Part shown: piece after piece, positions 7,536 through 16,217 of the stretch
Position numbering within the stretch: position 1 is the first letter of the stretch
Layout: each line of letters begins with the position of its first letter
Origin: Abyssisolibacter fermentans
GTDB taxonomy: Bacteria; Bacillota; Clostridia; Tissierellales; MCWD3
DNA: 33,278 bases
Direction: 5' to 3'
Assembly: GCF_001559865.1 (NCBI RefSeq)
Contig: NZ_LOHE01000048.1
Coordinates: 1-33,278, forward strand
The notes under the pieces: generated by a model
What the model saw: only the letters and a program-made list of their open reading frames with translations
Told to the model about the DNA's origin: nothing
Database searches by the model: none
Program-made: the position numbers and the translations under genes

Positions 7536-10500
7536 CTATACCAATTTAATCAATAATTCACCTGACTTAACTTGTTGACTTTCTTTAACAATAATAGAAT
7601 CTACTATTCCTTTTGCTGTTGATGTGATATTTGTCTCCATCTTCATAGCTTCTATTACTATTAGTGGTTGATTTTCCTCTACTTCTTCTCCTTCTTCAAC
7701 CAATATTTTTACTACTGTCCCAGGAATACTAGAACCTATTTCCATATCATTATCAGGGTCAGCCATTTGGATAAAAGTAGCTTCTGCTTTAGCTTTATTA
7801 GCTGCTTTATCATATATTTTTATTTCTCTTCTATTACCATTGACTTCAAAAGTTATCCTTCTATTTCCTTCATCATCAAACTTGCCTATCTCAAGTATTT
7901 TTATAACAAGTCTTTTACCTTCTTCAATCTCTACTTCACAAGTTTCACCTTCATATAATCCATGGAAGAATACGTCACTTCCCATTCTGCTTAAATCACC
8001 AAACTCATCTAAATATTTAAGATAATCCTCAAATACCTTTGGATATAAGGCATAGCTTAATAACTCCTGTTCACCAAATTTTCTTCCATATTTATCTTCT
8101 AAATATTTGCTAATATGCTCAAAATCTTCATCTTCTAAAAGTTCTCCCGGTCTACATGTGATAGGTTTTTCTCCTTTTAGAACTACCTTTTGAATATCTT
8201 GTGGAAATCCTCCTAATGGTTGACCTATCATACCTCTGAAATAATCAACTACTGAATCAGGAAATGCCATTGTTTTTCCTTTTGTGCATATATTATTTTC
8301 ATCAAGTTCATTTTGAACCATAAATATAGCTAAATCTCCTACTACCTTTGATGATGGAGTTACTTTGATTATATCTCCTAACATATCATTAACCTTTTTG
8401 TAAGTCTCTTTTACTTCATTGAATTTATGACCTAATCCAAAGCTGACTACTTGAGGTTTTAGATTTGAATACTGACCTCCAGGCAATTCATATTTGTATA
8501 TTTCTGCTGTTGCAGATTTTAAATCTGATTCAAACTCACTATAAACAGGTCTTACTGCACTCCAATAATCTGATAGTTTCTGTACTTGGTCTAGCTTGAT
8601 ACCTGTTTCCCTCTCAGTATTATCTAATGCAGCAACGATCGAATTAAGTGCAGGCTGGCTAGTCAAACCTGACATAGAATTAAGTGCTGTATCAACTATA
8701 TCAACACCAGCTTCTGTAGCCATTAATACCGTTGCTACTCCATTTCCACTAGTATCGTGTGTATGAAGATGTATAGGTATTGAAATCTCATTTTTTAATT
8801 CTTTAATTAGTTTAAATGCAGCATGAGGCTTTAATAATGCTGACATATCTTTTATACCTAATATATGAACACCCATTTTTTCTATTTCTTTAGCCATTTT
8901 TATATAATATTTTAGTGTATACTTATCTCTTTTAACATCTAGTATATCACCTGTATAACAAATACATGCTTCTGCTATTTTACCAGTCTTTTGAACTTCA
9001 TCTATTGCAACTTCCATGCCTTTTAGCCAATTTAATGAATCAAATATTCTAAAGACATCTATGCCTGATTCGCTAGCTTCTCTAATAAATCTTCTAATAA
9101 CATTATCAGGATAGTTTTTGTATCCAACACCATTTGATCCTCTTAAAAGCATCTGAAATAATACATTTGGTATTTTTTTTCTCAATTGATGAAGTCTTTC
9201 CCATGGTGATTCTTTTAAAAACCTATATGCAACATCAAAGGTAGCTCCACCCCACATTTCAACAGAAAACAAGTCCTTAGCAAGTACTGATGTCGCTTTA
9301 GCAATCTTAACCATGTCTTTAGTTCTCATTCTAGTAGCCATTAAAGACTGGTGCGCATCTCTCATAGTAGTATCAGTAAGCAAAAGCTTTTGTTGATTCT
9401 TAATAAAATCTACTACTCCTGTAGCTCCTTTTTCTTCTAGTATTTGTTTAGTTCCTTTTATTTCACTATTGTATTCAACCTTTGGCACTATTGGAACATC
9501 ATAATCTTTCTTAATCCCTCTAGTCTCATTAACAACCTTTTCTCCTATATATTTCAATACTCTGAGTTCTTTATCTGCTTTTGGTGATATATCTAGTAAC
9601 TCTGGATTATCTTGTATAAAATTAGTATCTGCCTTTCCTTCTAAGAACACTTCATGATTTAGAACATTTATAAGAAAGTCAGCATTAGTTTTTATTCCTC
9701 TTATTTTTTGTTCTTTTATAGCTCTTATTGCTTTTCTTGCTGCATCGTTAAAAGTTCTAGACAATGATGTAGTTTTAACTAAAAGACTATCATAGTATGG
9801 ACTAATGATTGAACCAGTAAATCCATTTCCACCATCTAATCTTATACCAAACCCTCCACCTGTTCTATATACATCTATTTTACCTGTATCTGGTGCAAAA
9901 TTATTAGATGGATCTTCTGTAGTAACTCTACATTGAATAGAATATCCTCTTGGTCTTACATCTTCCTGTGAACCTATACCAATTTCACTAGAGTCTAAAG
10001 AATATCCTTCAGCAATAAGAATCTGGCTTTGTAATATATCTATTCCAGTAACCATCTCTGTTATTGTATGTTCTACCTGTATTCGAGGATTCATTTCAAT
10101 AAAATAATGATTTCCATGTTTATCTACTAAAAATTCAACAGTTCCAGCATTTAAATAATCAACTGATTTTGCTATCTTTATTGCATCTTCACAGATTTTT
10201 TTTCTTTTTTCCTCTGTCAAAGAAAATGCAGGAGTAAATTCAATAAGTTTTTGATGTCTTCTTTGTATTGAACAATCTCTCTCATATAAATGGACAATAT
10301 TACCATATTTATCTCCAAGTATCTGAACCTCAATATGTTTTGGGTTCTCAATATATTTTTCTATAAAAATATCATCAATTCCAAAGGCTTTTTTTGCTTC
10401 ATTTTTAGCACTTCTAAATTCGCTTAATAGATTTTTCTTATCTCTAACAATTCTCATGCCTCTGCCGCCGCCACCAGCTGCTGCCTTCAAGATAACTGGA

Positions 10501-10970
10501 TATCCACAATACTCTGCAAATTCAATAGCTTCTTCATCAGATTTAATGGGCTTCTTTACACCTGGTATAGTTGGAACATCTACACTTTTAGCTACTATTT
10601 TAGATTTAATCTTGTCACCTAACTTATCCATCATGTCATGTGTTGGACCTATAAACTCTATCCCAGCTTCTTTACATTTACGTGCAAATTCTGGATTTTC
10701 AGATAAAAATCCGTACCCTGGATGTATTGCATCCACACCCTTTTTACGTGCTAGATTTAATATCTCATCAATATTTAAGTATGCATCTACTGGTCCTTTA
10801 TTTCTACCAATTAAATAAGACTCATCAGCTTTAGTTCTAAATAAGGATAATTTATCTTCTTCAGAATATATCGCAACAGTTCTAATCCCTAATTCACTGC
10901 AGGCTCTAAATACTCTTATAGCTATTTCTCCCCTGTTTGCAACCAAAACTCTTTTGAATTTTTTGATCAT
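7536..10970 (-). CDS. pyc: Pyruvate carboxylase
   Basis: A 1,144-residue full-length single-chain pyruvate carboxylase, which makes oxaloacetate from pyruvate, bicarbonate and ATP for anaplerosis. Domains in order: biotin carboxylase (about 1-450; VLVANRGEIAIRVFRACSEL, the ATP-grasp glycine loop GGGGRGMRIV, and EMNPRIQVEHT); carboxyltransferase (about 530-810; LLTDTTMRDAHQSLMATRMR, EMWGGATFDVAYRFL, HLHTHDTSGNG); the linker/tetramerisation region; and the biotinyl domain with EAMKMET, biotinyl lysine at residue 1110. All signature residues are present and the length matches the usual 1,140-1,150. The ATG start has GGAGG 9 nt upstream. It stands alone, ended by the bidirectional terminator at 7464-7513. 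Confidence 0.98.
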   Translation of the reverse strand: MIKKFKRVLVANRGEIAIRVFRACSELGIRTVAIYSEEDKLSLFRTKADESYLIGRNKGPVDAYLNIDEILNLARKKGVDAIHPGYGFLSENPEFARKCKEAGIEFIGPTHDMMDKLGDKIKSKIVAKSVDVPTIPGVKKPIKSDEEAIEFAEYCGYPVILKAAAGGGGRGMRIVRDKKNLLSEFRSAKNEAKKAFGIDDIFIEKYIENPKHIEVQILGDKYGNIVHLYERDCSIQRRHQKLIEFTPAFSLTEEKRKKICEDAIKIAKSVDYLNAGTVEFLVDKHGNHYFIEMNPRIQVEHTITEMVTGIDILQSQILIAEGYSLDSSEIGIGSQEDVRPRGYSIQCRVTTEDPSNNFAPDTGKIDVYRTGGGFGIRLDGGNGFTGSIISPYYDSLLVKTTSLSRTFNDAARKAIRAIKEQKIRGIKTNADFLINVLNHEVFLEGKADTNFIQDNPELLDISPKADKELRVLKYIGEKVVNETRGIKKDYDVPIVPKVEYNSEIKGTKQILEEKGATGVVDFIKNQQKLLLTDTTMRDAHQSLMATRMRTKDMVKIAKATSVLAKDLFSVEMWGGATFDVAYRFLKESPWERLHQLRKKIPNVLFQMLLRGSNGVGYKNYPDNVIRRFIREASESGIDVFRIFDSLNWLKGMEVAIDEVQKTGKIAEACICYTGDILDVKRDKYTLKYYIKMAKEIEKMGVHILGIKDMSALLKPHAAFKLIKELKNEISIPIHLHTHDTSGNGVATVLMATEAGVDIVDTALNSMSGLTSQPALNSIVAALDNTERETGIKLDQVQKLSDYWSAVRPVYSEFESDLKSATAEIYKYELPGGQYSNLKPQVVSFGLGHKFNEVKETYKKVNDMLGDIIKVTPSSKVVGDLAIFMVQNELDENNICTKGKTMAFPDSVVDYFRGMIGQPLGGFPQDIQKVVLKGEKPITCRPGELLEDEDFEHISKYLEDKYGRKFGEQELLSYALYPKVFEDYLKYLDEFGDLSRMGSDVFFHGLYEGETCEVEIEEGKRLVIKILEIGKFDDEGNRRITFEVNGNRREIKIYDKAANKAKAEATFIQMADPDNDMEIGSSIPGTVVKILVEEGEEVEENQPLIVIEAMKMETNITSTAKGIVDSIIVKESQQVKSGELLIKLV

Positions 10971-11103
10971 ATATTCATACCTCCTCTATTATATCTTTTG
11001 CTATATTTGTTTTTATATCATTATTTAACACAATTTAATAATTAATCCTTATGAAATTATTAACAATAGCAATAAAATAATTATAATTAAATTTTTATTA
11101 TTA

Positions 11104-11343
11104 AACCCAGATTATTCATAGAAAATTAAATACTCTACTGCATCCTTCTGATTAGAAGATGTTCATTAATTTCTCGACATACCAACTCGGTATGCCTTCG
11201 AATTCACTTATAAATTATAGATGTATCTCAGACTCATTACTTCGTCTGAGTAAGCGATTCACACTAAATTATAATTTAGGTTCTCTGCTCATAATTCAGA
11301 AACTTACAGCATATTATCGGGAGTTAGACGAATAATCAGGGTT
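11104..11343. mobile_element. MITE-like inverted-repeat element, copy 1
   Basis: A 240-bp non-coding element with terminal inverted repeats (AACCCAGATTATTC, 11104-11117, against GAATAATCAGGGTT, 11330-11343; one mismatch). TTAA flanks or overlaps both ends, compatible with a TA-rich target duplication. The interior contains the CATACC-AACTC-GGTATG hairpin and, on the minus strand, the GAGAACC / GTGAATCGCTTACT module shared with the other copies. Confidence 0.8.
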
Positions 11344-11403
11344 AAACTCTACTTTAGTATTTTAATTTGATAAATTGTCATAGATAATTTTTTAGAATAG
11401 AAC

Positions 11404-11462
11404 TCTTACTCAGTCATTTCATATAAGTAAGCTACTAACATAAAATCTAAGATTTGGGTTAT
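11404..11462. mobile_element. Decayed fragment of the same element, inverted
   Basis: TCATATAAGTAAGC, then AAAATCTAAGATTTGGGTT, matches the interior of copy 4 (TCATATGAGTAAGC, then AAAATCAAGATTTGGGTT) in that orientation. No terminal repeats remain. Along with copy 1, it accounts for much of the 680-bp gene-free stretch 10971-11651. Confidence 0.55.
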
Positions 11463-11468
11463 CTTCTT

Positions 11469-11502
11469 ACAGCTTAGTCTTTATTGCAAATAACTAAGCT
11501 GT
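11469..11502. terminator. Possible terminator hairpin beyond the HD gene
   Basis: ACAGCTTAGT (11469-11478) and ACTAAGCTGT (11493-11502) form a perfect 10-bp stem, about 150 bp downstream of the HD-domain gene. The following bases are only moderately T-rich and on the plus side, so termination of the minus-strand transcript is uncertain. Confidence 0.35.
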
Positions 11503-11651
11503 ATTTATTATTATACATTATTTAATTATAAAATGTGTTGATATTTACAAATTTTGTTGAAAGACATGTGTTTTTCTACGACTTACTAATTTGTTTAAGT
11601 ATTTTTTGATTTTAGTTAATATAATTAGGTTATTTTGAATTTTGGTTAATT

Positions 11652-12317
11652 TTATTCTAGTCCGTTACTTTCGTTTTTTAACTTATTAAAAAAACCTTCC
11701 ATATAACTCAGTCTTTTTACAGCTATTTCTCTTCCTTTATTCGTAAACATTCTTGAAGGAATTTTTTTGAACTTCATTTCATATTCTATTATTGGAGAAT
11801 GCTTACTTACATCTTTTAGTCTTCCATTCTCTACAACATTATTCTCTATATATTCTTCTATTGGTTCTTGAATATTTATCTTTTGCTTAAATTGTCCAGC
11901 TAACATAAAGCATCTAGCGATACCAATAGCTCCTATTGCATCCAGTTTGTCAGCATCAAATAATATCTTTGCTTCTATTGTTTTTGGAATATGTCCACTT
12001 CTAAATCTATGAGATACTATACAATGTTTTACTTTTTCTATCATTTTATCATCATAATTCAAAGCTTTTAAAATTTCTTCAGCCATTTCGCTGCCTAGTA
12101 CAGCATGGTCTACATTTCCTGTATTGTCTTTACTTTCTTTTACTCTAGCAATATCATGTAATAATGCAGATATAAACAAAACATCTCTATCAACATTTGC
12201 TTCACTATCAGCTATTAGTTTACACAAGTTAAAAACTCTCATTACATGATCCATATTATGTGCAGAACATGACAATTCTTTGGTTACGATATCTTTAATG
12301 TGTTTATATTCTTTCAC
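11652..12317 (-). CDS. HD-domain metal-dependent phosphohydrolase
   Basis: A 221-residue protein of the HD superfamily (YedJ/YpgQ-like): an early His (HNMDHVMRVFNLC), the HD pair in SALLHDIARVKES, and later His and Asp residues (HCIVSHRF, LFDADKLDAIGAIG) that complete the metal site. Such proteins hydrolyse phosphomonoesters or nucleotides; the substrate here is unknown. I start it at the GTG at 12317, because GGAGG lies 8 nt upstream; a TTG at 12332 would precede that ribosome site. The promoter carries a LexA-type palindrome directly downstream of the -10, so the gene may be induced by DNA damage, suggesting nucleotide-pool cleansing as one possibility. Confidence 0.85.
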   Translation of the reverse strand: MKEYKHIKDIVTKELSCSAHNMDHVMRVFNLCKLIADSEANVDRDVLFISALLHDIARVKESKDNTGNVDHAVLGSEMAEEILKALNYDDKMIEKVKHCIVSHRFRSGHIPKTIEAKILFDADKLDAIGAIGIARCFMLAGQFKQKINIQEPIEEYIENNVVENGRLKDVSKHSPIIEYEMKFKKIPSRMFTNKGREIAVKRLSYMEGFFNKLKNESNGLE

Positions 12318-12342
12318 CTTATCCCCCTCCAATTATTGGTTC

Positions 12343-12354
12343 GAACTTATGTTC
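12343..12354 (-). promoter_or_regulatory. LexA-like operator
   Basis: GAACTTATGTTC is a GAAC-N4-GTTC palindrome close to the Firmicute SOS box (CGAAC-N4-GTTC). It lies directly after the -10 of the HD-gene promoter, where a bound repressor would block initiation. Confidence 0.55.
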
Positions 12355-12356
12355 TA

Positions 12357-12385
12357 ATTATAATCCAAAATGTGTCTATTGTAAA
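12357..12385 (-). promoter_or_regulatory. Promoter of the HD-domain gene
   Basis: On the minus strand TTTACA (12385-12380), a 17-bp spacer, and TATAAT (12362-12357) form a near-consensus sigma-A promoter. Confidence 0.75.
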
Positions 12386-12509
12386 CTTTAACTTCATTTT
12401 ACAAATGTATCATATGGTATTAAAAGTAACTATTCACTTATTAAAATTTAGTTTTTTGCAAAAAAATAAACAATACTATTTAAATAATAATATTGTCTAT
12501 CTTATACGA

Positions 12510-12698
12510 TTATCTTCTATTAGAATAATTATTTCTTTGGCTTCTATTATTTCTATTAGCTTTTCTTTTAGCTCTACAATCTTTACATCTTACTGGCTCA
12601 TTATCAAAACCTTTTTCAGCATAAAACTCTTGCTCTCCTGCAGTAAAAATAAATTCATTACCACAATCTTTACAGATTATTTTCTTATCACTATACAT
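12510..12698 (-). CDS. Small zinc-ribbon protein
   Basis: A 62-residue protein with two CxxC knuckles (Cys9/Cys12 and Cys38/Cys41) around a GNEFIFTAGEQEFYAEKGF core, then a basic Arg/Asn-rich tail. This is the 'probable zinc-ribbon' family of small Firmicute proteins, sometimes linked to nucleic-acid binding, with no established role. GGAGG lies about 9 nt before the ATG. The gene stands alone between the HD gene and a MITE copy. Confidence 0.85.
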   Translation of the reverse strand: MYSDKKIICKDCGNEFIFTAGEQEFYAEKGFDNEPVRCKDCRAKRKANRNNRSQRNNYSNRR

Positions 12699-12809
12699 TT
12701 TGGCAATCCTCCAATTATTTAATTTACAGACGTATATACACTATACACAAATATTCTTTTACCAAATTTTGCTTCAAATAATTTAAATACTAAGCTACAT
12801 AGAACTATA

Positions 12810-13109
12810 ATCCCAGATTATTCATAGAAAATTATGAGCAGTGAACCCAAATCTTGATTTTGAGCAGGGAACTAAAATCTATGATTTTTTGTGAGTCGCT
12901 TACTCATATGAATAAAATGAATAGGAGGTACAACTCACGCTTACTCCTATGAAGTAATTGAATAGGAGATTCATTAATGATGTTGTTCTGATTAGAAGAT
13001 GTCCATTAAATGGCAGGCATACCAACTCGGTATGCCTTCGAATTTACTAAAATCTTCTAATTCAAAAACTTACAGCATATTATTCAAAGTTATATGAATA
13101 ATCAGGGAT
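12810..13109. mobile_element. MITE-like inverted-repeat element, copy 2
   Basis: A 300-bp element with 17-bp terminal inverted repeats starting ATCCCAGATTATTCATA (one mismatch). The interior is nearly that of copy 4 in reverse, but contains an extra tandem duplicate of about 40 bp of the CTTACTC / AATAGGAG module. It lies just downstream of the kinase-like gene that ends the Moco-controlled operon. Confidence 0.8.
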
Positions 13110-13205
13110 AAATGTATAAATGATATAATCTATATAATTTCATTATAAGTGCACATTAATTATTTGTAAATCTTTTTATTATTGATAAGCTGTCCTTTTT
13201 TTGTA

Positions 13206-13928
13206 TTACCATTGATTCATAATTATATCTTTTTTTCTATCTAAAATACATATTTTTCTTCTTTTCTGAATATTATCGAGTTCCTCCGATAAGTATTGTT
13301 TTGATAATTCTACATCTAATTTAAGCTTATCTACAAATAAGGTATAAATATCTTTAGCAAAATTTATCTTCCAAGGTGTAAACTTTGGTTCATAAGTCAA
13401 TATAAATGCACATAATCGCCCTAAATCCTGCTCGTAATTACCCTCTTTGCAATCTTCAAAATCTATTCCATATAACTCATCTCCTGCTACTATAAAGTTG
13501 CGAAGATTTATGTCATATAATATGTATCTGCTTCCTTTAATACTATATGTTGTTTTGTAGAATTTATCAAACCAATTTATTATTTTTGAACATAGCACAT
13601 AATAGTTAAAATTTTGCTCTGTCTCATATTTTTCTATTTCTTCAATAAGCAAATAACCTGATATATATTCTAATATTAAACTATTTTCTCCTTTATAATA
13701 TAATTTAGGAACCTTAACTCCATTATTATATAAAGTATCTAGCCAAAACATTTCATTGTTTTTATTGTTATCTTTAGCTTCATAAAGCTTTATAACACAT
13801 TCTTTTTCTGTATTATTTTTTTTTAAGCTCCCTTTATATACCGTATTTTTTTTACTCTTAAATTCACTTATTATCTTAATAGGAAAATCTATACCTTTTA
13901 TAGTATTTTTATTTACCAAATTTCTCAC
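13206..13928 (-). CDS. Small kinase-fold protein coupled to mobB
   Basis: A 240-residue protein with the compact eukaryotic-like kinase fold of the APH/choline-kinase/RIO group. Visible landmarks: an N-lobe strand with a Lys (CVIKLYEA), the hinge (LILEYISG), a catalytic loop YDINLRNFIV in which the usual His is Tyr but catalytic Asp and Asn are kept (D-x4-N), and the metal-binding GIDFED. It therefore looks catalytically competent. The GTG start lies 20 bp inside the end of the mobB-like gene, so translation is coupled. I infer a small-molecule kinase in cofactor salvage, perhaps re-phosphorylating an imported dephospho-pterin; a protein kinase is the alternative. Confidence 0.7.
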   Translation of the reverse strand: MRNLVNKNTIKGIDFPIKIISEFKSKKNTVYKGSLKKNNTEKECVIKLYEAKDNNKNNEMFWLDTLYNNGVKVPKLYYKGENSLILEYISGYLLIEEIEKYETEQNFNYYVLCSKIINWFDKFYKTTYSIKGSRYILYDINLRNFIVAGDELYGIDFEDCKEGNYEQDLGRLCAFILTYEPKFTPWKINFAKDIYTLFVDKLKLDVELSKQYLSEELDNIQKRRKICILDRKKDIIMNQW

Positions 13929-14667
13929 CTATTTTTATTTGAATATCTGCTCCTTTTTTGTAACCTTCAAGCTCTTTTACTACTCCTATCACAGCATTCT
14001 TTAATATATTTTGTACAAATGGTACCATAGTTATTTCTTGTCCATCAACACACAAGCTTATATTATTATGACTGAGTACACAATCATTTCTACTCGCTTC
14101 TCCATTTATTATCTTCGCACATAACTCTCTACAGCTGTATCCACATTCACCACAACATTTTTTCGTAAAATCAGGAAGTCTCTCAAAAACTTTGTCTTCA
14201 ATCAAATCTACTAACTCATCTACTTTTTCTAATGAATTTATTACAGGAATTCCTTTATAATTATCTATTTCATTTGATATTCTACCTGATATTGCAAATA
14301 CTGTATCATCAAGCAGCTTGTCTATATCTTGTAAATTATGTGCTGTAATTATTTTGGGAGCGTTAATATCTTTAACTCCTTCTAATACTACAAAATCCTG
14401 ATTATATGCTTTAAGTATTTCATCAATATGCAATTTTCCACTATATAAAATATCAGTTTCATAAAAACCTCTTGCAGTAACAAGCTGTGACCCCGCTTTT
14501 TTATGTCTATCTGTGTTAGTCCCTTCTGTATCTATAGCAAACTTTTCATAATGAATTTCTTTAACAGAACCAACAGAATATCTTCTATTTCTCAAACCTT
14601 TAATAATATTTTCAATAGTAGTTGTCTTTCCTGATTTTGAAATCCCGATAACGGAAAAAACCTTCAT
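13909..14667 (-). CDS. mobB: MobB-like GTPase fused to a cysteine cluster
   Basis: A 252-residue protein. Residues 1-150 are MobB (molybdopterin-guanine dinucleotide synthesis accessory protein): the P-loop GISKSGKTT (8-16), the early VGSVKEIHYE strand, the DTEGTDTxRHKKAG-like segment (here DTEGTNTDRHKKAG), and DFVVLEGVKD. The C-terminal part adds a Cys-rich stretch, CCGECGYSCRELC at 171-183 with a further Cys at 196, which resembles iron-sulfur cluster ligands and is absent from short MobB proteins. MobB binds GTP and helps MobA attach GMP to Moco. The ATG at 14667 is used, 8 nt after AGGA; one at 14676 is possible. It lies 83 bp after EcfT with no terminator between, and overlaps the kinase-like gene. 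Confidence 0.85.
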   Translation of the reverse strand: MKVFSVIGISKSGKTTTIENIIKGLRNRRYSVGSVKEIHYEKFAIDTEGTNTDRHKKAGSQLVTARGFYETDILYSGKLHIDEILKAYNQDFVVLEGVKDINAPKIITAHNLQDIDKLLDDTVFAISGRISNEIDNYKGIPVINSLEKVDELVDLIEDKVFERLPDFTKKCCGECGYSCRELCAKIINGEASRNDCVLSHNNISLCVDGQEITMVPFVQNILKNAVIGVVKELEGYKKGADIQIKIGEKFGK

Positions 14668-14750
14668 GCACCTCATCCTATCTATATTATTTTATCCTTA
14701 CCTAATTATATGTTACTAGTTTAATCATTCATTATTCCATATTCCATCAA

Positions 14751-15494
14751 TCATGCCATATAGCAAACATAAATTCCTACAATTAAAGCTGTAATTATAA
14801 AAGTAATTATCATAACAATATAATCTGCAAATCTCATATTTAAAATCATATAACTTACTCTATTGGGATATGCTCTAAAAGCTCTTGTTTCCATTGTTAT
14901 TGATAATCTTTTTGCCTTAATTATACTTCCCGCAATTACAGGTGTGAAAATATATGAATAAATTTTCAATTTACTTTTTATAGGTATTTTATCAAGTTCT
15001 ATTCCTCTAAGCTGTATTGCTGTCATAGCATCTTTGAATTCTTCAACCATTAATGGCAAAAACCTTATGCCTACAGATACCATAAATGCTATTTCATAAG
15101 GTATTTTCATTTGCACTAACCCTTGTACAATTTCCCTATAGTTAGATGTTGTTATTATTGAAGCTGATATTATAACAACAGACATCCTAAGTATAAACTC
15201 AGCAGCCTTTAAAATACCTCCTGTGGTAAGGATTCGCAAGCCTCTAATTGATATCAATACACTTCCTGACCCCGAAAAAATACTTTGCACAACCGCAATT
15301 AAAATTATTATTTTGATTAAATTTTTTATTTTTTTATAATATGAAAAAAAATCACATGCAAATAGCTTTGATACTACTATAGATATTAACAAAATTACAA
15401 ACAGCATATAAATATTTTTTATTATAACACCCATAGAAGACAAGCATAATACTATAAATAATTTTGTTCTGGGATCAAATTTTCTGTCTGGCAT
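14751..15494 (-). CDS. ecfT: ECF transporter transmembrane T component
   Basis: A 247-residue membrane protein of the EcfT/CbiQ family, the scaffold that couples two ATPases to the substrate-binding S component. It has the N-terminal DPRTKLFIVL signature, about five hydrophobic segments, and the two cytoplasmic coupling motifs, AIQLRGIEL near 168 and METRAFRAYP near 205 (the latter Ala-Arg-Gly-like). Length is normal. It overlaps the preceding ATPase gene by 20 bp, so the two are translationally coupled. Confidence 0.92.
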   Translation of the reverse strand: MPDRKFDPRTKLFIVLCLSSMGVIIKNIYMLFVILLISIVVSKLFACDFFSYYKKIKNLIKIIILIAVVQSIFSGSGSVLISIRGLRILTTGGILKAAEFILRMSVVIISASIITTSNYREIVQGLVQMKIPYEIAFMVSVGIRFLPLMVEEFKDAMTAIQLRGIELDKIPIKSKLKIYSYIFTPVIAGSIIKAKRLSITMETRAFRAYPNRVSYMILNMRFADYIVMIITFIITALIVGIYVCYMA

Positions 15495-16146
15495 ATTCTA
15501 CTACCTTCCTATTTTTAACAACATATGTTTTATCTGAATGTTCTTTTATAAAATTATCATCATGACTTATAACAGCAAAACCAATACCTTTTTTCTTTAA
15601 GTTTTCCATTATACCTGATAATATTTCTTTTCTCCTAATATCTAATCCTGTAGTAGGTTCATCCATAACTATATACTTTACATCATTTATCAAGATAGCA
15701 GCTATTGCTAATCTCTGTTTTTCTCCTTGACTTAGATTAAATGGAAATGAATCTTTTAAATGCATCAAGCCAAATTCATTAAGCTTTAAAGTAACTTTTT
15801 CATTTATAGTTTTATCATCTATACCTTTAAACTTCATAGAAAATGCCAGCTCTTCATAAACTGTATGAGCAAATATTTGTTTTTCTGGATTTTGAAAAAG
15901 GTAACCTATTTTACCTCCAATCTCACCTAAACTCGATTTTTTAGTGCTAACCCCATCAATAAATATTTCTCCTAAGTTAGGTTTAATTATGCCAGATATA
16001 AGCTTACCTAATGTAGTTTTACCACTTCCATTTGCACCAACAATAGCAGTGAATTTACCATTTTCCAAAGATAGATTTACATTTTCTAATATGTTTTGTT
16101 TATGCTTATATGCATAACTTACATCACAAACATCTATATAACTCAC
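15475..16146 (-). CDS. ecfA: ECF transporter ATPase
   Basis: A 223-residue ABC ATPase. Walker A GANGSGKTT, Q-loop LFQNPEKQIF, signature LSQGEKQRLAIA, Walker B YIVMDEPTTGLD and the switch His in VISHDD are all intact. The Q-loop LFQNPE is typical of the energy-coupling-factor group. I prefer the GTG at 16146, 9 nt after AAAGG, over the ATG at 16155, which touches that ribosome site. A short MITE copy lies immediately upstream, between this gene and its partner ATPase. Confidence 0.9.
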   Translation of the reverse strand: MSYIDVCDVSYAYKHKQNILENVNLSLENGKFTAIVGANGSGKTTLGKLISGIIKPNLGEIFIDGVSTKKSSLGEIGGKIGYLFQNPEKQIFAHTVYEELAFSMKFKGIDDKTINEKVTLKLNEFGLMHLKDSFPFNLSQGEKQRLAIAAILINDVKYIVMDEPTTGLDIRRKEILSGIMENLKKKGIGFAVISHDDNFIKEHSDKTYVVKNRKVVEYARQKI

Positions 16147-16164
16147 TTTTATCATCCTTTATGT

Positions 16165-16217
16165 AACCCAGATTATTCATAAGTATGTTATCAGGAGTTA
16201 TAGAATAATCAGGGATT
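16165..16217. mobile_element. Minimal MITE copy 3 between the two ATPase genes
   Basis: 53 bp made of almost only the two terminal repeats (AACCCAGATTATTCAT and GAATAATCAGGGATT). It is an internally deleted or excision-derived copy. Its right end encodes the last residues (Asn-Pro) and the stop of the upstream ATPase gene. Confidence 0.8.

Noticed and set aside
7668-10818. Plus-strand open frames inside the pyruvate carboxylase gene
   Set aside because: They lie antisense to a highly conserved full-length gene, have no ribosome sites and encode low-complexity Phe/Ser/Tyr-rich peptides.
10971-11651. Riboswitch or T-box leader upstream of pyruvate carboxylase
   Set aside because: I found no conserved T-box or riboswitch strings; the stretch is explained by AT-rich promoter sequence, a MITE copy and an element fragment.
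12300-12722. 140-codon plus-strand frame across the zinc-ribbon gene
   Set aside because: It runs antisense through the promoter and LexA box of the HD gene and the zinc-ribbon coding sequence; translation is low-complexity.
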